A model generated the notes under the pieces. It ran no database searches. It was not told where the DNA came from and was given only the letters and a program-made list of their open reading frames with translations. This document shows positions 13,686-21,447 of a DNA stretch of 38,576 nt, in pieces. Positions within the stretch are counted from its first letter, which is position 1. Each line of letters opens with the position of its first letter. Both the position numbers and the translations under genes were made by a program. Source of the DNA: Erythrobacteraceae bacterium (GTDB lineage: Bacteria > Pseudomonadota > Alphaproteobacteria > Sphingomonadales > Sphingomonadaceae). Where the stretch lies: contig JAIYAM010000046.1 of NCBI GenBank assembly GCA_027489065.1, positions 1 through 38,576 on the forward strand. The letters are read 5' to 3'.

Positions 13686-14362
13686 TCAGTTTGGCTGCCT
13701 TCAAACTGCTCGCCTCGGGCGCGCTTGACGGGCTTCTGAGAGGCCTCTCAGCGGCGCTTAAGTGGCTGCTGGCGGACTGGCGGAACCTCGCCATCACGGC
13801 GCTAGCGCTGTTCGGCGGCTTTCACCACTTCATCCTCAATCCCCGGATGGACCGGCTTCTGACGCAGAGCGAGCAGCTGATCGAGGACACCCAACTCGCC
13901 CACCTCGGCACCATCAGCAATTACATCGACGCGAGCGCGCAGGCGAAGCGCGAGGCCGAGGCCAATGCAGCTCGCGTCCGCGCCGAACAGGAGGCCGTCA
14001 CCCATGAAGTCACCCGCGATCTGCGCAGCGATCTTGCTGCTGTCACTGCCCGCTTTGACCGCCTGCGGGCGCGAAACGCCGCCTCAGTCCATTCCGGCGG
14101 TGCCCGAGCGGCTGATCTGTCCGGCCCCGGCGGCGCCCCCGGGCGAGCTGCTGGTGCGACCGGTGATCAAGACCTTCCTGCCGCCGGAGAGCTCAGCGCC
14201 GGGGACCTGACCCCGCAGCCGCTCTGCCCGGCCGGACTGGTGTGCCTCACGATCGACGAGGCCGAGAAGGCCAGCGAGGACGCGCACCGCCACGACCGGC
14301 TGATCGACTGGGCGATCGGGCAGTCGCTGATCCGCTTTGCCCCGGCGGAGAGCCCTGAATGA
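13682..14362 (+). CDS. Inner-membrane spanin (Rz-like)
   Basis: 226 residues from the GTG at 13682. An N-terminal membrane helix (NLAITALALFGGFHHFIL, ~35-52) is followed by a long charged helix with heptad character (~57-130) that would span the periplasm, then a flexible Gly/Ala-rich stretch and a helical C-terminus. Position after the endolysin, this topology, and the lipoprotein gene nested inside it identify an i-spanin. The Gly/Ala-rich part coincides with the nested gene and is probably constrained by it. Confidence 0.8.
   Translation: MISLAAFKLLASGALDGLLRGLSAALKWLLADWRNLAITALALFGGFHHFILNPRMDRLLTQSEQLIEDTQLAHLGTISNYIDASAQAKREAEANAARVRAEQEAVTHEVTRDLRSDLAAVTARFDRLRARNAASVHSGGARAADLSGPGGAPGRAAGATGDQDLPAAGELSAGDLTPQPLCPAGLVCLTIDEAEKASEDAHRHDRLIDWAIGQSLIRFAPAESPE
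13736..13751. repeat. 16-bp perfect palindrome inside the spanin gene
   Basis: CTGAGAGGCCTCTCAG is the longest of a set of AGAGGCCTCT palindromes, the others being at 1133 and 1153 near the left end. It is inside coding sequence (residues LRGLSAA), so coding alone does not require it. An imperfect relative, CTGAGAGCCCTCTGAG, follows the sheath gene at 28482-28497. Confidence 0.5.
14004..14210 (+). CDS. Outer-membrane spanin lipoprotein (Rz1-like), nested
   Basis: 68 residues, wholly inside the inner spanin gene in another frame. It has a Lys-containing start (MKSPAICAAI), a hydrophobic core and the lipobox LTAC with C21 as the lipidated residue, then a short proline-rich mature chain (RETPPQSIPAVPE, CPAPAAPPGE). 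AGGAGG lies nine bases before the ATG. Rz1 proteins pair with Rz to fuse the inner and outer membranes at lysis. The fully nested arrangement is the lambda type. Confidence 0.88.
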   Translation: MKSPAICAAILLLSLPALTACGRETPPQSIPAVPERLICPAPAAPPGELLVRPVIKTFLPPESSAPGT

Positions 14363-14805
14363 CCGATCCCTCTCTCTCCGTCCGTGAGTTCCTGACCGGA
14401 TGGCTGCCGGCGATGGCGGCCGTCAGCGTCGCGCCGCCGCCCGCGCCCGCGCTGGGTCAGATGTTCATCTTCGATCTGGGCGGCGTTCCCGTGCCGATCG
14501 CCACCTGCCTGTTCGCGGTGCTGGGTATCGCCCTCTCGCGCCTGCTGGCGCGCCGCAGCGAGGCCGCGCTGGGCTGGCTCAGCTTCGCCGCGGTCACCCT
14601 GATCATGCTGATCGTGGTGCTGCTGTGGGTCATCGAGAGCCGGCCGAGCTGGCTCTACGCCTTCGTCGTTTCGATCGGGATGGGCTTCTCCGGATACTCG
14701 CTGATCGAGCTGTTCGGCGAGCAGGTCCGCACCTTCATCACCGACGTGTTCGACAAGGCCCGCCAGACGATTGGCGGCAGCACCCCGCCCAAGGGAGACG
14801 AGTAG
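14359..14805 (+). CDS. Holin-like membrane protein
   Basis: 148 residues with an N-terminal hydrophobic segment (MAAVSVAPPPAPALG region) and at least three membrane helices: PIATCLFAVLGIALSRLLA, LSFAAVTLIMLIVVLLWVI and WLYAFVVSIGMGFSGYSLI. A polar C-terminus follows. Location in the lysis cassette and topology suggest the holin that releases the endolysin. No specific holin family is recognised. Confidence 0.65.
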   Translation: MTDPSLSVREFLTGWLPAMAAVSVAPPPAPALGQMFIFDLGGVPVPIATCLFAVLGIALSRLLARRSEAALGWLSFAAVTLIMLIVVLLWVIESRPSWLYAFVVSIGMGFSGYSLIELFGEQVRTFITDVFDKARQTIGGSTPPKGDE

Positions 14806-15203
14806 TGAATTCCAACTGGTTCGAGATCCTGATCATCCTCTTCATCATCGTCGGGATCGGCGTGGTACTGTGGGCGACGTGGAAGGGCGGCGCAGCCAAC
14901 CCGGTCGGGACCGGCGGGCTCGATGCCAGGCAGAAGACCTTCGACGCCGAGCTCAGCGGCATGCGTTCGCAGATCGACCAGATCGAGGAGCGCGTGGAGA
15001 AGATGGAAAACCACTACGCCAAGGCCTCGGACATCAAGCGGCTCGAGAAGCGGCAGGAGGTGCTCGACGGCAAGCTCGAGGCGGTCGGCCGCGATATCTC
15101 CGCGATCCGTGAGGAAGCGGCCGAGCGCGGCGCCCTGGCGAAGTCCACGGCCGGCCAGCTTGACCGGATCTACAAGGTCATCGTTGAAAAGGGCATGAGC
15201 TGA
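14805..15203 (+). CDS. Mu gp25-like protein (DUF2730 type)
   Basis: 132 residues from the GTG at 14805. One N-terminal membrane helix (WFEILIILFIIVGIGVVLWA) is followed by a long coiled coil (RSQIDQIEERVEKMENHYAK through RLEKRQEVLDGKLEAVGRDI). This is the architecture and position of Mu gp25, whose function is unknown. It is coupled to the gp26-like gene. Confidence 0.8.
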   Translation: MNSNWFEILIILFIIVGIGVVLWATWKGGAANPVGTGGLDARQKTFDAELSGMRSQIDQIEERVEKMENHYAKASDIKRLEKRQEVLDGKLEAVGRDISAIREEAAERGALAKSTAGQLDRIYKVIVEKGMS

Positions 15204-15523
15204 TGAGCATCGCCCAGGACATCGCGGCGAAGCTGCTCACCGAGCTGCGCCTCATCATCCTCCAGCTGCTCGCCGACCAGCCCAGCGGCTCGGCGAATGA
15301 TGCCAGCCTGTGCGAAGCGGTGAACGCGATGGGCCACGTTTGCAGCCGGGAGAAGATGCGCGAGCTGATCTTCTGGCTTCAGGGTCAGGGCGCGCTTCAC
15401 GTGCTCGACCTGCGGATGAGCAGCGGCCTTGTGGTCGCCACCCTGACCGAACGGGGGCACGATATCGCGCGCGGCCGCAGCCGCATCGCCGGCGTGGCTG
15501 CGGCCGAAAACGGAGGGGCCTGA
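15203..15523 (+). CDS. Mu gp26-like winged-helix protein
   Basis: 106 residues. The predicted winged-helix pattern is LRLIILQLLADQPSGSANDA, CSREKMRELIFWLQGQGALH and a wing VLDLRMSSGLVVATLTERGH. The same protein occurs at this position in Mu-like phages, ahead of the packaging genes. It may be a DNA-binding packaging accessory or a regulator. The family role is not established. Confidence 0.75.
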   Translation: MSIAQDIAAKLLTELRLIILQLLADQPSGSANDASLCEAVNAMGHVCSREKMRELIFWLQGQGALHVLDLRMSSGLVVATLTERGHDIARGRSRIAGVAAAENGGA

Positions 15524-15527
15524 TCCG

Positions 15528-16136
15528 GTGGTCTCCGCTGCTGCAGCCAAGGCCGCCCGGCGCAAGGCGGCGCTGAAGAAGTCGACGCCGTCGTCGATCG
15601 ACCGGCTCGATCCGGAGATCCGCGAGCTGATCGCCCAGCTGCGCGTCGACAAGGGTTTCACGATCGACGAGATCCGCGCCGCTCTGGTCAAGGTGATCGG
15701 CGAGGACCGGGTGCCGAGCCGCTCGGCACTGGGCCGCCACGTGCGCGGTCTGGCCGAAGTCTCGGCCGATCTGCGCGAGACCCAGATCTATGCCGAGGCG
15801 CTGGCCCGGGAAGCGGGCGGCAAGAGCGGAAGCCAGCTGCTCGACATGAACGCGCAGCTGCTGCAGGCCAACATGTTCAAGCTGATGCTGGCCGAGCGCG
15901 AAGGCGAGGGAATCGTGCTCAGCCCGAAGGAGGCCAAGGAGTTCTCTGAAGCGCTGCGCAACATCGCGCTGATGCGCAAGACCGATCTGGAAGTGGTGGC
16001 CAAGGCCGAACAGCGCGCAGCCGAGAAGGAGCGTCTGGCCAGCGCCGACAAGGCAGCGAAGTTTGCGAGGTCCAAGGGCTTCTCCAAGGAGATGGTCGAC
16101 GGGTTCCGCCAGTTCGTGCTGGGCAGCGGCGAATGA
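15528..16136 (+). CDS. Terminase small subunit-like protein (Mu gp27, DUF3486)
   Basis: 202 residues from the GTG at 15528, with GGAGGGG ten bases upstream. The N-terminus is very basic and is followed by IDRLDPEIRELIAQLRVDKG and an HTH-like stretch (FTIDEIRAALVKVIG, VPSRSALGRHVRGLAE). A long helical C-terminal region follows. Mu gp27 is thought to be the DNA-recognition partner of the large terminase. It overlaps the terminase gene by four bases. Confidence 0.85.
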   Translation: MVSAAAAKAARRKAALKKSTPSSIDRLDPEIRELIAQLRVDKGFTIDEIRAALVKVIGEDRVPSRSALGRHVRGLAEVSADLRETQIYAEALAREAGGKSGSQLLDMNAQLLQANMFKLMLAEREGEGIVLSPKEAKEFSEALRNIALMRKTDLEVVAKAEQRAAEKERLASADKAAKFARSKGFSKEMVDGFRQFVLGSGE

Positions 16137-17665
16137 AAGCCGCAGTGACCACGCCCGACGAGCGCGCGCAGGACCGCGCCGCCGCAGAAGAGGCCTTCCA
16201 GACCCTTCCCAAGGGCGACGTCCTCCTCCGCTACCAGCAGCGCACCGTCGATAGGCTTTTTGCAGGCAGCCCTCTGCTGGTGATCGAGAAGTCGCGCCGC
16301 ATCGGCCTGACGTGGGGCGTGGCCGCTTTCGCCGCGCTGAAGGCAGCCAGTAGCATGGAAGCGGGCGGCCAGAACGTCTGGTACATGGGCTACGACAAGG
16401 ACATGACCCTCGAATTCATCGAGGTCTGCGCGATGTGGGCACGTGCCTTCGACATCGTCGCGGGCGAGTTCGAGGAAGAAGAGGTTCTTGTCACCGACGA
16501 GAACGGCAAGGAGCACGGGGTCAAGGCCTTCAGCATCCGCTTCGCGTCGGGGTTCCGGATCACCGCCCTGCCTTCGGTCCCGCGCGCGCTGCGCGGCAAG
16601 CAGGGCATCGTCATCATCGATGAGGCGGCGTTCCACAAGAACGTCAATGAGGTGATCAAATCGGCCATGGCGCTGCTGATCTGGGGCGGTCAGGTCGTGG
16701 TGATCTCCACCCATGACGGGGTGAGCAACCCGTTCAACGTGCTGATCGACAAGATCCGCGCGGGCGAACGCAAGGGCGAGACCCTGAAGATCACCTTCAT
16801 GGACGCAATCGCCGATGGGTTTGCCGAACGCACCGCGCTGATCAAGCAAACGCGCGGCATGCCGGTGCCGACCAAAGAAGAATTCATCGCCGACACCTAT
16901 GGCTATTACGGCGAAGATGCATCGGAAGAGCTCGACTGCATTCCGTCCAAGGGCAGCGGCGCGCTCATCAGCCTCGAAGATATCATCGCCTGCGAGAGCG
17001 ACGAGGCGGGCCTGCCCGAGCTTTACCTGGGCGGGCTGTGCTACGGCGGCCGCGACGTTGCCCGTCGCCGGGACGGCCAGATCCAGCTCGTGGGCGAGAA
17101 GGTCGGCGACGTGTTGTGGGAGCGCGACGGCTACCGCGAGACCGGCCAGACCTTCGCGCACCAGGACGCATGGTTCGACGACAGCTTCGATCGCTTCCGC
17201 ATGGTCCAGTGGCGGGTCGACCAGACCGGCATGGGTGAAAAGGTGGTCGAGGATCAGGTCCGCAAGCATGGCGGCTCGCGCGTCGTCGGCGTGCTGCTGA
17301 CCGGGCCGGAACGCATCAACCTCGCGTTCGGCCTGCAGCGCGCCTTCCAGCAGCGCAAGATCCGCATCCGTTCGAACCCTCGCACCCGCGCCGATCTCAT
17401 GGCCCTGAAGAAGATGGGCAGCGAGGAGAGCGGCGGCATCCGCATCATCAATGACGGCGATGTCCACGCCGACGAATTCTGGGCCTATGCCCTGATGTGG
17501 CAGGCCTTGGAGATGGCAGGCGCACTCTTCGAATACCGCGGTGTCAGCAAGGAAGGCCGCGCCACTGGCGGTCCCAAGCGGGGCGAGGAAGGCTGGCAGC
17601 ACCCCGACGATGCCTCCGCCCATGCCGCCAACGGCACCCGCTTTCAGGAGCGCGGCGCATGGTGA
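16133..17665 (+). CDS. Large terminase subunit (Mu gp28 type)
   Basis: 510 residues. It powers headful DNA packaging by an N-terminal ATPase and cuts DNA with a C-terminal RNase H-like nuclease. The Walker A-like loop is EKSRRIGLTWG (52-62), and Walker B with catalytic Glu is IVIIDEAAFH (D163/E164). A coupling motif VVVISTHDG lies nearby. The nuclease begins around GGRDVARRRDG (~303), with further acidic positions later (DGDVHADEFWAYAL). Length is usual for the family. The last seven bases overlap the zinc-ribbon gene. Confidence 0.94.
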   Translation: MKAAVTTPDERAQDRAAAEEAFQTLPKGDVLLRYQQRTVDRLFAGSPLLVIEKSRRIGLTWGVAAFAALKAASSMEAGGQNVWYMGYDKDMTLEFIEVCAMWARAFDIVAGEFEEEEVLVTDENGKEHGVKAFSIRFASGFRITALPSVPRALRGKQGIVIIDEAAFHKNVNEVIKSAMALLIWGGQVVVISTHDGVSNPFNVLIDKIRAGERKGETLKITFMDAIADGFAERTALIKQTRGMPVPTKEEFIADTYGYYGEDASEELDCIPSKGSGALISLEDIIACESDEAGLPELYLGGLCYGGRDVARRRDGQIQLVGEKVGDVLWERDGYRETGQTFAHQDAWFDDSFDRFRMVQWRVDQTGMGEKVVEDQVRKHGGSRVVGVLLTGPERINLAFGLQRAFQQRKIRIRSNPRTRADLMALKKMGSEESGGIRIINDGDVHADEFWAYALMWQALEMAGALFEYRGVSKEGRATGGPKRGEEGWQHPDDASAHAANGTRFQERGAW

Positions 17666-17778
17666 GGAGCCTCGACGGGCTGCACCTGTGCGAAGAGTGC
17701 GGCGATGAATTCCCCAGGCGCGAGATGCAGGGCGAGTTCTGCCGCCACTGCCGCGCCCAGTTCGCAGAGGACAATTGA
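17659..17778 (+). CDS. 39-aa zinc-finger protein, TraR/DksA-like knuckle
   Basis: Tiny ORF between terminase and portal, overlapping both. C11/C14 and C28/C31 (LCEECGDEFPRRE and EFCRHCRAQF) match the DksA/TraR-type zinc finger pattern, but there is no room for the coiled coil. It could be a trimmed RNA-polymerase-binding modulator or a structural zinc peptide. Confidence 0.65.
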   Translation: MVRSLDGLHLCEECGDEFPRREMQGEFCRHCRAQFAEDN

Positions 17779-19445
17779 TGGCCAGCAAGCCGCCCGCCCT
17801 GATCATGCCCGATGGCCGCCCGCTGGCGAAGGACAATCTCGGCATCGAGGTCGCCGCGCCGGCACGCACCAGCGTGCGCACCATCCAGTCCGGCCACCCG
17901 GCGCAGGGTCTCACCCCGCAGCGCCTGGCGCGCCTGCTGCGCGAAGCCGAGGATGGCGATGCCGTTGCCTATTACGAGCTGGCCGAGGAGATGGAGGAGA
18001 AGGATCTCCACTACCTCGCCGTGCTGCGCACCCGTAAGCTCGCCGTCGCGCGCCTGCCGATCGAGGTCGAACCCGCCGACGACAGCGCCGAGGCCAAGAA
18101 GGACGCCGCGCTGATCGAGACCTGGCTAAAGCGCGACATGCTCCAGCTCGAGCTGTTCGACATGCTCGACGCGATCGGCAAGGGCGTGAGCACCACCGAG
18201 ATGGTCTGGGACATGAAGCCCGATCTCTGGCAGCCCTCCAAGCTGCACTGGCGCGATCCGCGATTCTTCGAGTTCGACCGGGTCGGCGGCACGGAGCTGC
18301 TGCTGCGCGGCGGAGAAAGCGGCGTGGGCGAGCCGAGCCCGCTGCCGGCGGGCAAGTTCATCACCCACTATCACCCTTCCAAGAGCGGGCTGCCGATCCG
18401 CTCCGGCCTCGCCCGCATCGCGGCGTGGGGCTACATGTTCAAGAACTTCGCGATCAAGGACTGGGTGACCTTCCTCGAAAGCTTCGGCCACCCGCTGCGC
18501 ATCGGCAAGTATGGCCCGAATGAGAGCGAGGAGAACAAGAACATCCTGCACCGCGCGCTGCTCGAGCTCGGCTCCGATGCGGCCGCCGCCTTCCCCGAAA
18601 CGATGAGCATCGAATTCGTCGACCGCAAGGCCGGCACCGCGCCAAACGATCTGTGGCGCAGCCAGGCCGAGTATATCGACGATCAGCTGTCGAAGGCTGT
18701 GCTCGGCCAGACCAACACCACCGATGCCAAGTCGGGCGGGCTCGGTTCCGGCCAGGCGCAGGTGCATGACGGGGTGCGCGGCGACATCGAGGACTTCGAT
18801 GCGATGATGCTGGCCGGCACGCTCAACCGCGATTTCGTCGTCCCCTTCGTGATGTTCAACCATGGCCCGCGCAAGGCTTACCCGCGCCTGAAGATCGGTC
18901 GGCCCGACGAGGTCGATGTCGCGGTCGAGATCGACAGCGCCGCGAAGCTGGCGAACATGGGCGTGCAGATCGATGGCGAGGAGATGCGCGAACGGGCAGG
19001 CCTGCCGGCCGCGAAATCGCCTGAGACCGCGCTCAAGCCTGCGGCCCCCGCTCCAAGCCCTCAGAACGCGCAGGAAGGCACGCAAGGCCCGGTGACGCCG
19101 GAAAAACCTGCGGCAGGCGTCTTAGGCCCTCTTAAAACGGGCTCAGCGGGCAATCGGGCCGACCAGCCAGCTCTCAATGCGCAGATGCCGTCCGCTGATC
19201 CGGATGGAGACGCGATCGATGCCACGGTCGACGAGATGCTCGGCGACTGGGAGCCGCACGTCGACGCGCTGCTCGCCCCGGTCGATGCTCTGATCTCCGA
19301 AGCGGTCGATCTCTCCGAGGTGCAAGCCCGGCTCAGCCAGATGATCGGCGCGATGGACACCTCCGAGTTCGAGCAGCTGATCGCGCGCGGCGGCTTTTCG
19401 GCGCGGATGATCGGCGAAGTGCAGCGCAAGGGCGGCAAGGCATGA
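17778..19445 (+). CDS. Portal protein (Mu gp29, DUF935 family)
   Basis: 555 residues from the ATG at 17778. Forms the dodecameric ring at the capsid vertex through which DNA enters. Typical segments are LTPQRLARLLREAEDGDAVA, YYELAEEMEEKDLHYLAVLR, KGVSTTEMVWDMK, and KFITHYHPSKSGLPIRSGLA, then DYVTFLESFG-like (DWVTFLESFGHPLRIGKYGP). The C-terminal ~120 residues are Pro/Ala-rich then helical (VDALLAPVDALISEAVDLSE), as in gp29 proteins. Confidence 0.94.
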   Translation: MASKPPALIMPDGRPLAKDNLGIEVAAPARTSVRTIQSGHPAQGLTPQRLARLLREAEDGDAVAYYELAEEMEEKDLHYLAVLRTRKLAVARLPIEVEPADDSAEAKKDAALIETWLKRDMLQLELFDMLDAIGKGVSTTEMVWDMKPDLWQPSKLHWRDPRFFEFDRVGGTELLLRGGESGVGEPSPLPAGKFITHYHPSKSGLPIRSGLARIAAWGYMFKNFAIKDWVTFLESFGHPLRIGKYGPNESEENKNILHRALLELGSDAAAAFPETMSIEFVDRKAGTAPNDLWRSQAEYIDDQLSKAVLGQTNTTDAKSGGLGSGQAQVHDGVRGDIEDFDAMMLAGTLNRDFVVPFVMFNHGPRKAYPRLKIGRPDEVDVAVEIDSAAKLANMGVQIDGEEMRERAGLPAAKSPETALKPAAPAPSPQNAQEGTQGPVTPEKPAAGVLGPLKTGSAGNRADQPALNAQMPSADPDGDAIDATVDEMLGDWEPHVDALLAPVDALISEAVDLSEVQARLSQMIGAMDTSEFEQLIARGGFSARMIGEVQRKGGKA

Positions 19446-19609
19446 AGACGGGCACCCACTCCCTCGGAAAGAACCGCAGCGGGAACTCGGTTTTCGCCAA
19501 GGCCCTCAGCAATGGCGACGTCCAGATCATCGGGATCGGATCGAACACTCGCGCCGAGATCAACCTTTCCGCCGAGCAGGCCGAGCTGCTGAAGGACGTC
19601 CTCGCATGA
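19442..19609 (+). CDS. 55-aa hypothetical protein
   Basis: ATG at 19442 overlaps the portal stop. A small beta-rich domain (GNSVFAKALSNGDVQIIGIG) is followed by a helix (SAEQAELLKDVLA). It resembles small 'hypothetical phage' proteins at the portal/F junction, without a known role. The 17 bases after its stop contain GGAGCGGG, the ribosome site of the next gene. Confidence 0.6.
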   Translation: MKTGTHSLGKNRSGNSVFAKALSNGDVQIIGIGSNTRAEINLSAEQAELLKDVLA

Positions 19610-19626
19610 GCAGGAGCGGGTGAGCC

Positions 19627-20106
19627 ATGCCGGTGCTGCGCGCCGACCAGTTCCCGATCGCGTTCGACTTCGCCAGGTGCGAGGCCGCCGACGTGCGCGG
19701 TCCCGATGGCAGCGTCCGCACCGCGCCGGCCGATGTGCCGCGCTTCGATCATGACGCGGCAGGCCAGCCCCGCGGCCTGCTGGTGACGGACGCCGACCGC
19801 GCGGCGATCGACCCGCTGATGCTGCCGGCCGACCTCACCGAAAGCGCCAGCCTCTCCGCCCGCGAGGCGACGGTCTACCACCTGTTCGTCCCGATTGAGG
19901 CAGGCTTGACCGCCTCCTCGCCCGAGGCGTTCGAAGCGGCGATGGTGCGGCGCGCCTACTTCACCCGCGATGCGGCCGGGCTGATCGACAGCCTGCTTGC
20001 CAGCCCGGGGCACCACGTTGCGATCGGCACCCATGCGGGCTTTGCGCAGAACCGCGGCGGCTTTGCCCGCTATCGCGGCAAGCTGTGGCAGCTGGCGAGC
20101 AGCTGA
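19627..20106 (+). CDS. Hypothetical head-region protein
   Basis: 159 residues, with a 17-nt gap before it and an ATGA overlap after. The N-terminal part includes VPRFDHDAAGQPRGLLV, a motif seen in the collar or carbohydrate-binding modules of phage head-spike and tail proteins. The C-terminal half contains ARYRGKLWQLASS. It may be a small virion protein carried beside F. It does not correspond to a Mu gene that I can name. Confidence 0.55.
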   Translation: MPVLRADQFPIAFDFARCEAADVRGPDGSVRTAPADVPRFDHDAAGQPRGLLVTDADRAAIDPLMLPADLTESASLSAREATVYHLFVPIEAGLTASSPEAFEAAMVRRAYFTRDAAGLIDSLLASPGHHVAIGTHAGFAQNRGGFARYRGKLWQLASS

Positions 20107-21305
20107 TGGCCGACACCGAACCGCTCCCGATCGGGCCGCCCGCCGATGCCGTTGCCGCGCTGGTGGCCAAGGGATACGAGATCGCCTTCGACTGGCGCGA
20201 GGTGTGGCAGGAGGAGAATGCCAAAGCCTTCACCGTCGCCAAGGCGATGAGCCGCGATCTGCTCGAGGACATCCGCGAGGCGGTGACCAGGGCGCTCGAT
20301 GAAGGGCTGACCTTGCAGCAGTTCCAGAAGGAGCTGCGCCCGCGCTTGGTGGCGCGCGGATGGTGGGGCCGGGCGCTGATGACCGATCCGGCCGACGGCG
20401 TCGAGAAGGTCGTGCGGCTCGGCTCGCCCGCCCGGCTGCGGACGATCTACCAGACCAACCTGCGCGTCAGCTACATGGCCGGACGCTGGGCGCGGCTGGA
20501 GCGGACGAAGAGCGCCTTCCCGTTCCTGCGCTATGTCTCGGTGAAGGACGCCCGCGTGCGGCCCGAACACGCCGCCTGGGACGGCACGATCCTGCCGGTC
20601 GACCATCCCTGGTGGGACACGCACTTCCCGCCGAACGGATGGAACTGCCGCTGCGACGTGCAGCCGGTCAACGAGCGGATGATCGCGCGCCGCGGTTGGG
20701 AGGTCACCGAGGACGGCGATATCCCGCGCGCGCCGATGCGCGATTACGTTAACCGCCGCACCGGCGAGATCACGCGGCTCGAGCAGGGCATGGATGCTGG
20801 CTGGAGCTACAATGTCGGCAAGGCCGCGCTCGATGGCCTCACCCCGCCGCCGCGCCCCGGCCGAGATCCGGACGACGGGATCACCAGCGAGCTCAATGCC
20901 CAGCTCTCAGACGCGGCTTATGAGGGCGTGAGAGCCTTCTTCGATGCCTTCAACCTCAGGTCGCGCGAGGCGGCGGTGAAGGGGCGCGTCTTCACCGATG
21001 TCGCGGGCTGGCCGCTGGCGATCTCGGCCGGGCTGCTGCGCCGCGCCGATGGGGAAATCTCACCGCTGGACGCCAAGGATGGCGCTGGCCTCGCCGACGC
21101 CGCGCGCACCATCATCGATCCCGACCGGATCGGCTGGCTATGGATCGCCGGACGCGACGGCCGCGCGATGCTGGTCCGGCGTTACCAGGGAGCGCGGGGC
21201 TCGGTCGATTTCGCCCGCAGCTTCTGGCGCTGGATGGGGCCGCGCAGCGGGGCGATCGCCCGGGGCCGTCTGGTGTGGACGCGTGAGGACGGCCCGATCT
21301 CCTGA
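20106..21305 (+). CDS. Minor head protein F (Mu gp30 family)
   Basis: 399 residues from the ATG at 20106. The gpF/SPP1 gp7 head-morphogenesis domain is recognisable: DWREVWQEENAKAFTVAKAM, LRTIYQTNLRVSYMAGRWAR, VRPEHAAWDGTILPVDHPWW and THFPPNGWNCRCDVQPVNER with its NCRC motif. Needed for head assembly or DNA ejection in Mu-like phages. The C-terminal region (~300-399) is an additional domain found in some relatives. It is followed by a hairpin and a promoter-like element. Confidence 0.92.
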   Translation: MADTEPLPIGPPADAVAALVAKGYEIAFDWREVWQEENAKAFTVAKAMSRDLLEDIREAVTRALDEGLTLQQFQKELRPRLVARGWWGRALMTDPADGVEKVVRLGSPARLRTIYQTNLRVSYMAGRWARLERTKSAFPFLRYVSVKDARVRPEHAAWDGTILPVDHPWWDTHFPPNGWNCRCDVQPVNERMIARRGWEVTEDGDIPRAPMRDYVNRRTGEITRLEQGMDAGWSYNVGKAALDGLTPPPRPGRDPDDGITSELNAQLSDAAYEGVRAFFDAFNLRSREAAVKGRVFTDVAGWPLAISAGLLRRADGEISPLDAKDGAGLADAARTIIDPDRIGWLWIAGRDGRAMLVRRYQGARGSVDFARSFWRWMGPRSGAIARGRLVWTREDGPIS

Positions 21306-21321
21306 TCGGCTCGCCCGATCA
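21303..21321 (+). terminator. Hairpin at the end of gene F
   Basis: TGATCGG-CTCGC-CCGATCA: a perfect 7-bp stem with a 5-nt loop that begins at the F stop codon and is followed by AAAGC. There is no T-run. It stands directly before the second activator-type promoter, so separating the upstream and downstream transcripts would make sense. Confidence 0.4.
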
Positions 21322-21396
21322 AAGCTGCTTGGCAAGGCCCGCAATGCGGGGCTAAGCATGGGGCTCTCCCCGACATCGATACGAAAATGCGCCTTG

Positions 21397-21447
21397 CTCC
21401 GGGGGCGGAGGTAACGCGCACCGCGCCGCGCCTACTAGGCAGGCGGC
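21397..21447 (+). promoter_or_regulatory. Putative activator-dependent promoter before protease/scaffold I
   Basis: CTTGCTCCG then GGGGCGGAGGTAACG repeats the element at 13055-13078, including flanking CTTG and GTAACG. The dyad is CTCCG...CGGAG (21397-21410), less perfect in the centre. TACTAG (21433-21438) is the -10-like box. The distance from dyad to ATG is exactly that of the lysis-gene copy (start codon at the 38th base after the dyad). The unusual 142-bp gap in an otherwise packed genome is explained by this element. Confidence 0.7.

Noticed and set aside
15788..17914. Very long antisense open frame (about 700 codons) opposite gp27 and the terminase
   Set aside because: High GC content makes antisense stops rare; the plus strand encodes clear gp27 and terminase proteins with motifs, and the antisense translation shows no family.
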